The notes under the pieces were generated by a model. The model made no database searches. It was not told the DNA's origin and was given only the letters and a program-made list of their open reading frames with translations. A DNA stretch of 64,000 nucleotides from Primula veris. Its lineage: Eukaryota; Streptophyta; Magnoliopsida; Ericales; Primulaceae. Shown here in pieces: positions 42,743-53,811 of the stretch. Each line of letters begins with the position of its first letter. Within the stretch, counting starts at the first letter, position 1. Both the position numbers and the translations under genes were made by a program. The stretch covers positions 1,984,001 through 2,048,000 of the forward strand of contig OY821751.1 of assembly GCA_963682055.1 (NCBI GenBank), in the 5' to 3' direction.

Positions 42743-44998
42743 ATGGCTGTGGTGGACCTTCTAACTCACTACAACAATGGTAGCTCTTATACACAGACAG
42801 CTGACGTGGCAAAAGAAGCTGCTTCAGGTTTCCAAAGTGTTAACAAGCTCTTGCAAGTATTTTCTCACTCTCATCACACCTTTGATGACCAAACACGCGC
42901 CATAGCTGACGTAGCGGTGGACAAGTTCAAGCGTGTGATATCCCTCCTTGACCGGCCTCGTATCGGTCATGCTAGGTTTAGACGTGGTCCGGTGCAGGTT
43001 CAGGTTTTGAACCCTGAACCGATACGGGAGGTTCATCCTAGAGGGATAACCAAAACTACTGGTTATTCCTCTGTATGGGCAACGTTGACCGGGTCAACAT
43101 TGTCTGCAGAGACTGAGAGTGTTGATAGGGTGGTTGTTGGGGTTAAGAGAAAGTGTGGGTCGTCAGAGAGTGGTGGTGGGTCGGGAAAGTGTAGTGCGTC
43201 CAATGGGCCATGCCATTGTTCTAAGAAGAGGTATGAGTTTCGCTCGACGAGTCATTTTAGAATGCTTGAATTTTTCAAATGACAAGTTTCGAAAGTTAAC
43301 CACTTAGTTCTAATGTTAAAAATACATGTTATCAAATAATTGATAAAATTAATAAAAAAGATCTTTTTTATTTTATGTTTCATCAAGATGAAGAAAACAA
43401 TTCATCCAATCAAAAAAACAAATGGGATTGGATGGGAATGAATACACAAATACTATACCCGTTGTTGATTGGAAATTTGAACCCGATATTTGAAAGAAAC
43501 GGTTACTAAATTACAGTATTGATTTTGGAATATGTATATTTTGTGGCAATTGTGTTGAATATTGTCCAACAAATTGTTTATCAATGACCGAATAATATGA
43601 ACTTTCTACTTATGATCGTCACGAATTGAATTATAATCAAATTGCTTTGGGGCATTTACCCATGTCAGTAATTGACGATTATACAATTCGAACAATTTTG
43701 ACTTAGCCTGAAATAAGAAAATGGATAGGTTTTTTTTTATTCAAGAACATTTTTTAATTTATAAGGTTTATTTTTGATCGAGATAACTTAGGTTTTTTTT
43801 GTTTGAGCAATAACTAAAAATCAAAACTATTGATTGATTGGTGAGAATCACGATGAAATTTGGATTCAAAATAACGAGTTTCTAATCATTTTAATTCATG
43901 GAGAGTTTGTTGTTTTAAAGAAATTTGTTTGATAGAGTAAATATTGAATGATCTAATATTTGATTTCGTTCTCTGTTTTGTTAATAGTAGGTTGTAGATT
44001 TAGGGAAATAAGTGAAATGTTTCTAAAATGGCAAATTAAAGAAATGATAAGTATATGAGACTGTTTGGAAATCAGTAACTATATGATAGGACATAGTACA
44101 CACCAATTTGGATATACTATAACTAGATTTTTGTTTTTGTAATTTTCCATTAATAAGAAATCAAGGTTCAAGTGTTCTATAGTATAGTTTCCGGAAAAAA
44201 AACGTGTAATTCTATGTAGCTAGTTTGTGCTACATATGGATCAGATTTGTGAGTTTTTTCGAATCGGGAGCTCGTATGCTAACTCTATATTTGTGCTAAA
44301 ATGTTCCAATAAAACTAAATTTAGAGGACTGAAATTGCAACATGTATCTGATTCGGCACGTTTTTGCTTTTGGATATCAGGAAGAATAGAGAAAAGAAGG
44401 TCGTGAGAGTACCGTCAATAAGCTCGAAAACGTCGGATATACCACCCGATGAATACTCCTGGAGGAAGTATGGCCAGAAGCCGATTAAAGGGTCTCCTCA
44501 TCCGAGGTAACTAAGCCGCTCACTTTATGCAACTTATTGAATAATCTGTTTTTATCATGATGAAGTTAGAATACCATTCGGGTGACTTCATTCTACTTTC
44601 GATTAGGTTTGAAAATAAAAGTGAGCCTTAATTTTTTGCTAAACAGCTTTGTACGATTCTATGGAAAAGTAATCATTTATTGTGGTAATTTTTCAACAAG
44701 AGAAACTAACGCTAATGAAAGCAAAAATCAGAAACAAAATGTTGGATGTTCAAGTATTTACATTTCGTTTTGATGATTTGGTCGACTCTTTTGAGTAATT
44801 AATCAACTATATTAACTTTTTTTTAAAAATTTCGACAGGAGCTACTACAAATGCAGTAGTGTGAGGGGTTGTCCAGCACGTAAACATGTGGAAAAGGCGC
44901 TCGATGATCCAAACATGGTCACTGTTACATACGAATCGGATCATAATCATACTCTCTCAATAGCAGACACCAGAAGTCTTATATTAGAGTCGTCGTAA
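42743..44998 (+). CDS. WRKY transcription factor, group IId
   Basis: Exons 42743-43230, 44381-44506 and 44839-44998, all GT-AG and in frame, 257 residues. Group IId marks appear in order: a calmodulin-binding helix ([13 protein letters not shown], about 60-72), the HARF motif (IGHARFRRG, about 75-83), a plant zinc-cluster region (KRKCG ... GKC ... PCHCSKKRK, about 133-164), then the WRKY domain with WRKYGQK at 190-196 and zinc ligands C210, C216, H240, H242 (C-x5-C-x23-H-x-H). The second intron interrupts the domain after PR, the position typical of group IId. Closest by eye to the WRKY7/11/15/17 set, but shorter than AtWRKY15 (about 317). A nuclear DNA-binding regulator of stress and growth genes by family. 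Intron 1 (1150 bp) contains plastid DNA. Confidence 0.93.
43453..43725 (+). pseudogene. plastid ndhI fragment in the nucleus (NUPT)
   Basis: One frame reads [11 protein letters not shown], then [44 protein letters not shown] and DDYTIRTIL. This is the C-terminal half of NdhI, the 8Fe-8S subunit of the plastid NDH complex, with its second 4Fe-4S site (CxxCxxCxxxC). In-frame stops at three places (after PDI, after SMTE, and before PEIRKW) show it is dead. It lies wholly inside WRKY intron 1. Edges are approximate: the flanks on either side may also be plastid spacer, but I cannot confirm this. Confidence 0.88.
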
Positions 44999-46019
44999 TT
45001 GAGTTGTACATGAAGAATAGCTAACTGAGTCAAGCCTGTTGTCTCAGAAGGAGATTTAGGATTGTAATATGGTCATAATTAAATCGGATCGACACTTGAA
45101 ACGAATGAATAATCATATTTTGTAACTTAATTGGCAAAGACAATTGGAAGTTCACTTGAGAAGTTTGATATTAGAGCTTTATCATTTATTTAATTTTTGA
45201 TTGTGTATCACCTGGTTTAGATCTATTGGAGTTTAAAGAATTTTGTTGTGGTATTATTAATTTTATTTGGAGTACCAATATTAGTTGCTATTTTTAATTT
45301 ATTTTGCAATTTAGTTACAACATCAAATTACATTGAACGTTTCAGTACATTCCTTTTTCTTTTGATTTTAGTTATTTGGAATGCATCTAAATAATTGTAG
45401 ATTGTAACATTCTTTTTTCATCAAATTTCCTTTTTGATGTCTTATTTCACATTACAAAGTATGTACTATGTAGTACTATATATTATCGTATTCAATTATT
45501 TTAGAAATCTAGACTGAACGATTATTTATAGAAAATTTGAAAAGATCTTCAATAGAAAGAAATGTAAAATTATTAATTAAATACTCCCCAATAGTTAAGG
45601 CTGAATTTAAACCTGCCTAAATATTTATGGTTTTCTTTTTGCACCAGTAGAATGGCATTGCCGTTAGAACAAATTCGTTCCGACCGGCTAAAAAAATACA
45701 TAGTCACAAAAGCCTTAAACTCATAACTGTCTTTCCGAATCTTGCTATCCTGAACAATGAAGTAAAAGAAAGCCAGCATAAGTAAAATATAAACAAAACT
45801 CTAATCAAGTGCCTATCAAAAAAAGATGAAATATTGCTATCCGCAACGAACATTCCGACGAAACAATGGAGATAAACCGATGATTAGTACACAAGACACC
45901 GTGATATTGAGACACATAAAGGCCTTAAAGACTTGATCTGGCATACCAATCGCCACCGATGTACCAACACACAAAATCCGCTCATGAGAGACCTACCAAG
46001 ACAGTCCCAAGCTTTGGTG
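44999..46019. other. WRKY 3' flank and spacer
   Basis: No clear gene. Two minus-strand stretches, about 46000-45840 and 45775-45600, read like protein for 40-50 residues each (VGTSVAIGMPDQVFKAFMC; DSKIRKDSYEFKAFVTMYFF) but match nothing I know and have no sound splice join. Confidence 0.4.
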
Positions 46020-46257
46020 TACTCACTCCGTTCCCATTTAATTGTCCATTACGAAACTACGTCCAATTTTGACCGGTTTATAACTTGTATAAAAATTATC
46101 GAAATGAATTTTTTTAAAATCTAATAACAAAATTTAACATTTGAACTATATAATCAACTTTTGAAAATTTTCATTACAATAATTTTGATACAAGTTGTTA
46201 ACCGGTTAAAATTGCACGTAATTTCGTAATAAATAATTAAATAGAAACGATGAAGTA
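46020..46257. mobile_element. Stowaway-like MITE
   Basis: Starts TACTCACTCCGTTCCCATTT and ends ATAGAAACGATGAAGTA. The ends are inverted (ATTTAATTGTCCATTACGAA against TTCGTAATAAATAATTAAAT). It shares its interior with the copy at 1-147. TA at both edges fits a TA target. Confidence 0.7.
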
Positions 46258-47300
46258 TAATTTATTAAAAAAAGGAAAAAATAAAAATGCAAGGTGATTA
46301 GTCAGAATATTGTGGTCACTCAATATCAATATTTTCAATTAATAATAAAGAAGACATGCCAGAACAATAACGTGGTTGATACGGTTGACAAAGAAAAAGA
46401 AAGAAAAGGACAGCATAATTGACCCGTTCCTATACTGTAATTAGTTTTTTTTTTTTTTTTTTTCCTTTTTTTATTCATAAGATTAGTCCAAGAAACTTTA
46501 ATACAATAATATATATACTTGTGACAATAGTACTAACATACAATAAAAATATAAATTAATAATTTTTTTAAAAAATATTTTTTCTCTGATCTCGACTTGG
46601 GTAAATGTGAAAAATCATTAATTTCGATAAATCAATAAGATAATAATTTTTCTAAAGATCCTATATAAATATATAAGATAATAATTTTTCTAAAGATCCT
46701 ATATAAATATTTAGTCAGCATAAAATCATAAATTAATAATCATTTAATGTGACTAACATTACTAGAATGGTTTGGTGAAATATAAGTATATAATCGTTTG
46801 ATTCTTCTTAAAATTTAATTCTAATTCGACTTTATCATTAGGTTAATACACATATAATTAATGTCTATTTTTAATTTGTTACACGTAAACAAAATTTATT
46901 TATAAATAAGTGAAATTAGTGTATGCCTTTACTAACGATAGTAAAGAGTATTCTTAATAATATATAATAAGTATATTTATTGAATCAATAAAAATTTATT
47001 AAAAATAATAAATTATTAATTTTTCTATAAATTAATAAATCTCTAGATTAATAAATTTATATGGTTTCCAACATTATTAATTTATAAATAGTATAATTTT
47101 TATTTTTTTTATTTTTTTTTGAATAAATTCAGAAGAGTAGTTGGGTGTAGCATTGATTTTCATTTTCCAACCAAACAATATAATGGGCGTGATAAAAAGT
47201 CAAAATAAGTGGGTGCAACAAATAAATGGAGTATTTATTTTCTTTGTCTCATTTCTACGTCAAACTTCTGACCATTTTCTAGTCCATTCCCAACCATAGG
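46258..47300. other. very AT-rich intergenic DNA
   Basis: No gene. 46636-46711 is a 38-bp unit (ATAAGATAATAATTTTTCTA then AAGATCCTATATAAATAT) repeated twice in tandem with almost no difference. Confidence 0.6.
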
Positions 47301-47612
47301 GCTGAGTTCCGTTCGGTTTGATTTTTGGCAAAACCGAAACCGAAACCGAGCATATTTTTCGGTTTCGGTCTTTTTATTTTTTGGACCGAACCGAACCGGT
47401 TTTTTCGGTCCAGTTTCGGTTTTTTCTGTTATTTTTCGGTTTTATTTTTTATTTTTCGGTCTTTTTCGGTTTTTTTCGGTCTTTTTCGGTTCGGTCTTAC
47501 TGAAAACCGAAACCGACCCGAATTTTTTTCGGTTTTTCGGTTTCGGTCTTTTTCAGGGTTTTTTCGATTCGGTTATCGGTTCGGTTCGGTTTTTCCGGTT
47601 TTTTCCCCATCC
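47301..47612 (+). repeat. CGGTT-rich dispersed repeat, copy 4
   Basis: GGGCTGAGTTCCGTTCGGTT, then CCGAGCATATTTTTCGGTTT, CTTTTTATTTTTTGGACCG, many TTTTCGGT words, and an end at TTTTCCCCATCCCAAC. Best-preserved member of the family. Confidence 0.65.
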
Positions 47613-47735
47613 CAACTACATGCTCTATTAATTACTAATATTGAGTGATCAATGTTGAATTGATGATGGAGAAAAAAATGTGAATAAAGGAGTTTTTTAT
47701 AAATTGTATTTTGTGATTTTAATTACATTGGTATA

Positions 47736-47927
47736 CACTATAAAATAATATTTAATTTATTGAGAGTCAAAATCTGTCACAAACCTGTCACTAATTAAAA
47801 AAATTGTCACAAATCTGTCGCAAATTACTAAACTGTCACAAATCCGTCAAAAAAGCCGTCGTTAATAACCTCGTAACAAAAAATACCGTTACTAATCCGT
47901 CGCTATTTGGTTATTTTTTTTATAGTG
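47736..47927. mobile_element. CACTA-type MITE, copy 6
   Basis: Starts CACTATAAAATAAT and ends TTTTATAGTG, with ATA on both sides (47733-47735 and 47928-47930). 192 bp, with CTGTCAC and CCGTCGC words inside. Confidence 0.87.
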
Positions 47928-48325
47928 ATATATATATGTTATATATTTATAAAATTGAAAATTCAAGAAGTAGAAGATGAAATTTTTTTTGCAACAGTTA
48001 AAGGTACAAAACTGTAATAACCTCTGGTTTAAGTACAATAATAATATAAGATATTTTATATTTACTCATTTTATATAATTAATTTAGCAATCTTTTCATC
48101 ATTATATAAGTAGATTATAATATATTTATCTTCTCAAATTTATTAAAATTGAAGTTTTATTTCCTTTTTCTAAACAAAATAATAATTTAAATTTATCAAC
48201 GATAGGAAGCATAACCAAAATGGTAAAAAAAGTAAAGAAACTCTAGTGATACTCCAAACAGAATATGAGATGCATCAAATGTCGTAGTATATCCATACCC
48301 GATATTCCGAATTGTTATTTTCTGG

Positions 48326-48377
48326 AGTACCGCTAAATTGATAGTCATACTTCTATGACTATCAATTTAGCGGTACT
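48326..48377. repeat. perfect 24-bp hairpin
   Basis: AGTACCGCTAAATTGATAGT continues to CATA, then a CTTC loop, then the exact complement ending GCGGTACT. A tight palindrome with no coding context; possibly the remains of a small DNA element. Confidence 0.85.
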
Positions 48378-48899
48378 TCCGAGGGAGTACTTATCACCAG
48401 CTAACAATATTAAAACTTTCGATCAAAGTTGCATTAGGAACTGTATGAGACGGGCAATAATCTACTCAACCAAGGTATATAAGCACACTACAAAATTAGT
48501 ACTACAAAGTTTCTTTTTGGAAGATAGGTGAAGACCATCGAGGGTCACGACACCTTATAATTCCGATAATTGTGATTTTTTAAAATTTTGAACATTTATT
48601 TTCATTGGAATATACTAAAAATGATGATTTGCTACTTTTTTTTTTCTTATAATTCACTCAATATAATCGCGTATGTAAATTCGGAACCCCTTATGAACCA
48701 TTCTTGCTTCGTCCAGTCCTTTAACCTAAATGTTCCATACCAGAGTGACCACAAACGGTAATCCCAAGTCTGCAGCCTCAATCTACCATAATTGGCCAAA
48801 CAGCAGATCAATTAGAAGATCGGTGATCCTGAATAAATCCCCGATTCATTTCTTCTCTGAGGACCTTAATATTAATAACCATAGTGTCAATTTTTAACG

Positions 48900-49900
48900 A
48901 GGTGTCTCAGAATGACGTTGTAAAACTAAATTCTACATTAACCTACTGATTATCTTTTAAGATTCCGCTTTAAAGGAACCGCTCCACAAATTTTTCGGAT
49001 TCATTACGGACAATAATACCTTCCCGTCTCAATAACTAATCTATGGTTTGCTCCACCTTGATTAACTGACTATAGTTTGAACTTTCAATTTTCCAGCATG
49101 TGTTAGAATTGCTTGGACTATTTCATTATTTTATGAAATCTTTATGGAGTCGAATTGCTTGATTAATAACTTGTAGCTTGATTAGAAAAATAAAAGATGT
49201 GTCTAGTCATACGCTCTTTGTTTCTAAAATTTGCATCATTCATAGCTTTCCATATTTCCCAAACACGGTTCATAATCAATTCCAAGCTGTGATTCGCCAA
49301 ATACTTTTCAAGTGTACGCTGAGTCCAAGCCGCTAAAGTGGACATAGAGTTTCTGCATCAATGCCACCATTTAAAGGATAACGATAAACAAGCCTGGTCC
49401 ACGATATTGCGAAAGGATGCTTCAGGTGTCTACATCATTTTTGCACAAAGGGCAGTTAGGCGAAGCCCCACATTTTCTTTTGAATAAATTCTCCTTCGTG
49501 ACTAATGAACTTCTCATTGCCTTAAGAAAGAGTGACGAACTCTCGAAGCAGTATTCACCGTTTCCTTTTTGCCTCACAAGAGGTGAGGAACCCCGTGTTC
49601 AGAGCTGTACTACCAAGTTTAGTTTAATCGTATCTCATTGCATTGTTTAGAGCTGCGGTTATCATTTTTCCATGCTTTTATAAATGCTTCATCTTAACTC
49701 TGTCAGTAACAATTCTTTTCCTTCTTAGATAGAAGACTCGACCAAACCATGCTCGTCTTACCGATGCTAAGTCCACATTTACTTGGGAAATATAGTGCGT
49801 TTAGAGTTTTTTGCCTACATTCTGTTCTCTCCAGAATTGTTTCCCAAGAAGTGCACTGCTAAACGCGTACAGATTTCAAATTAGTGAATTTAGAAAGCCT
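48900..49900 (-). pseudogene. decayed LINE ORF2 fragment (zf-RVT region)
   Basis: Read on the minus strand across frames: LASVRRAWFGRVFYLRRKR, FLKAMRSSLVTKE, FKRKCGASPNCPLCKNDVDT, HPFAISWTRLVYRYPLNGG, then NRVWEIWKAMNDANFRNKE. This is the zinc-binding C-terminal part of plant LINE ORF2, just before RNase H. Many frameshifts and stops. It is not close in sequence to the intact LINE at 33366. Edges are approximate. Confidence 0.6.
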
Positions 49901-52020
49901 AAATTCGTATTATTTAGATCGATCCATTTTGCAAAAAAAAACTAGTTTGGGCCAGTAACAAACAGTCCATTACAAATCCTGATATTTTGACCACAATAAT
50001 AACAGGGTTGTGCTAAGTAATGTTCAGCCTTTCTCAAAGTAGTATAAGAGTTGTGTTGATGGGCTGATATGATAACAAAAGGGATTTCAAATGGGCAAAA
50101 ATTGAGAGAATGAAACAATATTGAATCATCTCAATTTTCATGAAAATTAGCAAAATAACAAGACTTGACAAAAATGGTTATCTTGGAACTAAAACGAACT
50201 TTTATTTCCAAACATATTGTTATCATGTGTCAATAAATTCAGGAATCAGTAATCAGTAATCGCAGAGGACGCGACAAGCATACCGTTCATAAAAAAAATA
50301 AAAATAGGAAAGGATAAAAAAATGTATCACAGTGCAAGCATTTCATCAAGAAAACTATAAAGTGTCTTGACAATAATGAAAGAGGTCTAGAAAAGAAATG
50401 GTTGAAAATTCTTTTGTATAAAGAAATCTTTCATTATAAAAACTCTGTTGTTATAAATTTTTTACATACCACATATACCCTACTTTGACATCAAAAGATA
50501 TAGTATTTGTTTGGAATGTATGAAAAATCTTTTGTATAAAGAATCTTTCATTATAAAAACTCGGTTGTTAAAAGCTAACTAACCAAGCTACTACAACTTA
50601 TATACCAGACACAAAAGTACAACTTAAAGCTGCAACCAAACAAGTACTTTTGTGCAAGAAATATAAACAATACTTCAACCACAACTTGCTAAATTCAATA
50701 CACTACTTTTTATAAAAAAACAATCATGTTTTTTGTCATATCAAAACAATAGAAAACAAAATATATAGCTGTTCTCTCAATTTCTAGTGTGTGGGTACTA
50801 CAACTTTTATGTAAAGTTTACATTCATGTAGACATATTTGGCTTGGTTCATTATTTCTCTTCATAATAGAAGATACGAATGTGTTATGGTGGGGGCATTT
50901 TCTTAATACCGACACTAAATTTCCTCATACACAGGGCATTGCTTTATTTCTTTTTTTTAAGTTGATTATTTAACGAGAGCAACCGCATAAACATTCTTAA
51001 CCATTTCTTTAACCATAACATATTTTATATCTTTTAATGAACCGTTTACATTTACACAAAATTCCAGGTTCTCTATTAGTTTTCTTATAATAACCATACG
51101 TTATTTCTTTTTATTTGTTTATTATCATTTAATAATCATAACATTATTATAACCACAAAACTGTTGACCACACGATAGTTTTTTACTATTATATTCATCT
51201 ACCGAAATATATACATTACTCTTATAGAAGATGAATTTTGTGTTATATGAAATTTAAGTAATTTATATGATTACTGATACATGTCATTTTTTATAACATA
51301 ATTCTTAAATTTTAAGAAAAACTATGTTTTGAGTTATTAGACGCGAATGATATAAGAATTAGACTTTACAAATTTCTTCTTCTCATAAGATTATTGAAAA
51401 TAGTTGAATTAAAACATAACTCAATATGCCAGGGCATATTTTGTCCTTTCCTTTATCTGCAAACGCAACTATTCACCATCTTCTTGTTTAAAAGTTAAAA
51501 ACTAAAGAGTTAAGATTAAAATGCTATATATTGTGAGTCTAGAACTAATGAGAGTAATGTTCATATGTAGTTGTTCTGAATCTTCTGATACACCTTGCCA
51601 ATTCCCTGTCGTTACGAAAACTAAATATTACCATATCAACGTTATCTTCCGACTATCCGTACTAATTCTCGGGTACAGATCATCTACCCCTTTAGATTAT
51701 AAGCTCGTTTGGCTGCATATTTCTAGTTATTAGCTGGTTTGTCGAGGCTCGGGAAAAAAAGGGCTCAATTAGCATACAACTTAGGCATTTTTAGGCTACA
51801 ACAAATATCAAACCAATTATATAAACTACAACTCATAACAAAAGAAGCAAGAATAACTAAGATTAAAAGTGCAATCAAACAAATATACATGTTCATTTTC
51901 ATGAAATGAGGCTTCAAGAGTTGAGATTTGGAGTCAAACAGAAGAGAAAAAGGAAAAACAGTGAAAGAACAGTAGAATGTGTGTGCTTTGTATAGTATAT
52001 AATAAATGCACATGGAAGGG
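49901..52020. other. intergenic, no gene seen
   Basis: AT-rich. A ~46-bp unit (TCTTTTGTATAAAG, then AATCTTTCATTATAAAAACT) occurs at 50411 and 50527, ~115 bp apart. 51700-51890 is bounded by AAGCTCGTTTGGCTGCAT and GTGCAATCAAACAAAT, a GTTTGG-type repeat. No gene is seen. Confidence 0.5.
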
Positions 52021-52180
52021 ATATGAGGTTATTTATACTTGGCAATAATTGGTCTATTGGTCTTTTATCCCCAAGTCTTTGTCAAGGCTCACTACCACTT
52101 CACCAATCAAAACTTATAATATTCCCCAATAATACATCTACCCTTCTTCACATAGATCATAGCTTAGTGAGTGAAAGATA

Positions 52181-52205
52181 GTGTGTGTGTGTGTGTGTGT
52201 GTGTG
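52181..52205 (+). repeat. (GT)n in the LRR gene leader
   Basis: About 12 GT units ending 11 bases before the ATG of the LRR gene, likely within its 5' untranslated region. A TATA-like TTATTTATAC lies at about 52029. Confidence 0.85.
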
Positions 52206-52215
52206 AGTGAGAAAG

Positions 52216-53811
52216 ATGGGAAAGATCTACATTACATTGTTGATCTTTTTTTCACTCACAAATTTCATGATATGTTCAAGTTCACAACAAGACCAAGTGA
52301 AGGGAAAAGAAACAATTGGTATCATCATTGGCGGTGTCCCTTACCCATTCCCTTTTTACTTCGCGCCGCCACCCGAGGAGTGTAATGACTGTTTTACCCC
52401 TCCTCCTGAACCCGAACCCGAGCCTGAATGCCCTCCCCCTCCTCCACCCCCGGAATGTCCACCTCCATCACCGCCACCTACGCCATCACCGCCACCTCCC
52501 AAGCCATCACCACCGCCACCTAAGCCATCACCTCCACCTCCCAAGCCATCACCACCGCCACCTAAGCCATCACCTCCACCTCCCAAGCCATCACCACCGC
52601 CACCTAAGCCATCACCGCCACCTCCCAAGCCATCACCACCGCCACCTAAGCCATCACCTCCACCACCATCACCAATCTCCCCCGAGCTCCAAATGGCAAT
52701 AAATACAATCCAAAAATTCAAGAAGCTAATAACCTACGATCCGACGAACATTTCTAAAACATGGGTAGGAAACAATATTTGCGTCGACCCAACAACTTAT
52801 AAGGGATTCACTTGCGCAAAAATCCCAGGCGACAGTAAAAACCGTATCGCGGGTGTTAATTTCAACAACCTCAACTTCAACTCCAAGTCCAAGTCGGGAC
52901 TAAATCTAGATGGGTTCATAAACGGATTTAACGACATTGTATTCTTTCACGCGAATTCCAATAATTTCACCGGGGATGTACCATTTAATATCGGAAAAAT
53001 CGTGTATTTCTACGAGCTCGATTTGAGCAACAACAAGCTAAAAGGGGAGTTTCCGAAAGCTGTGTTAGGGGCTAAAAACCTGACATTTATTGATCTCAGG
53101 TTTAATTTTTTAACCGGACTTTTACCCCCTCAGGTTTTTGACATGGATCTTGATGTTCTTTTCTTGAATAACAACTATTTTACTGGAAACATACCTGCTA
53201 ATTTAGGTAACAGCCCGGTTCTTTATCTCACTCTAGCGAATAACCAATTCACTGGTCCGATCCCTAAATCTATAGGTCAAGCTAAAGATAAGTTACTTGA
53301 GGTTTTGTTTTTGGGAAATAAATTATCCGGGTGCTTACCATATGAAATTGGATTATTACAAAAAGCGAGAGTTTTCGATGCGAGTCATAACAAGTTAATG
53401 GGGCCAATACCTCAATCTTTCGGTTGCTTAAGGAAAATGGAAAGACTTAATTTGGCAACTAATAAGCTTTCTGGTCCAATCCCTGAATCCCTCTGCCAGC
53501 TCATGAATCTGGATACTCTTTCTTTCGAAGACAATTATTTCACTCAAGTTGGGCCGGAATGTCGAAAACTGATTAAGAGTGGAGTTTTGAAAGTGGAAAA
53601 AAATTGCATTTTGGACCTTCCGAACCAGAGGACTGCAGCTCAATGTGAGGCATTTTTTTCGATAAAACAAAAATGTCTAGATGAGAGATCGACGACTTAC
53701 GTACCTTGTGATATAAAGTATTTGAGCATGGAGGAGAGAGGTGATGGAGAGAGATTGACGACTCCTGCTCCGTCTCCTACTTATGCTGCTCTCGAAAAAC
53801 CTGGGTTATGA
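52216..53811 (+). CDS. secreted LRR protein with N-terminal extensin-like repeats
   Basis: One exon, 531 residues from ATG 52216; an upstream in-frame GTG is not needed. The signal peptide is MGKIYITLLIFFSLTNFMIC. Residues about 50-155 are proline-rich, with eight tandem SPPPPKP units after a Pro/Glu/Cys stretch; SPPPP is the extensin hydroxyproline-glycosylation motif. An LRR N-cap (YKGFTC) and about nine plant-type LRRs follow to about 460 (LYLTLANNQFTGPIPKSIG, MERLNLATNKLSGPIPESL), then a Cys-containing C-cap and a short tail ending SPTYAAL. In LRX proteins the LRR comes first and the extensin part last; here the order is reversed, as in the At4g06744-type LRR family. Expected in the cell wall; partner unknown. 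The alternation of CCACCGCCACCT and CCTCCACCTCCC codons shows growth by 42-bp steps. Confidence 0.88.
   Translation: MGKIYITLLIFFSLTNFMICSSSQQDQVKGKETIGIIIGGVPYPFPFYFAPPPEECNDCFTPPPEPEPEPECPPPPPPPECPPPSPPPTPSPPPPKPSPPPPKPSPPPPKPSPPPPKPSPPPPKPSPPPPKPSPPPPKPSPPPPKPSPPPPSPISPELQMAINTIQKFKKLITYDPTNISKTWVGNNICVDPTTYKGFTCAKIPGDSKNRIAGVNFNNLNFNSKSKSGLNLDGFINGFNDIVFFHANSNNFTGDVPFNIGKIVYFYELDLSNNKLKGEFPKAVLGAKNLTFIDLRFNFLTGLLPPQVFDMDLDVLFLNNNYFTGNIPANLGNSPVLYLTLANNQFTGPIPKSIGQAKDKLLEVLFLGNKLSGCLPYEIGLLQKARVFDASHNKLMGPIPQSFGCLRKMERLNLATNKLSGPIPESLCQLMNLDTLSFEDNYFTQVGPECRKLIKSGVLKVEKNCILDLPNQRTAAQCEAFFSIKQKCLDERSTTYVPCDIKYLSMEERGDGERLTTPAPSPTYAALEKPGL

Noticed and set aside
49417..49650. 77-residue plus-strand frame
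   Set aside because: Antisense of the decayed LINE zf-RVT region.
52356..52721. Glycine-rich 121-residue minus-strand frame
   Set aside because: It is the antisense shadow of the proline-rich repeat of the LRR protein.
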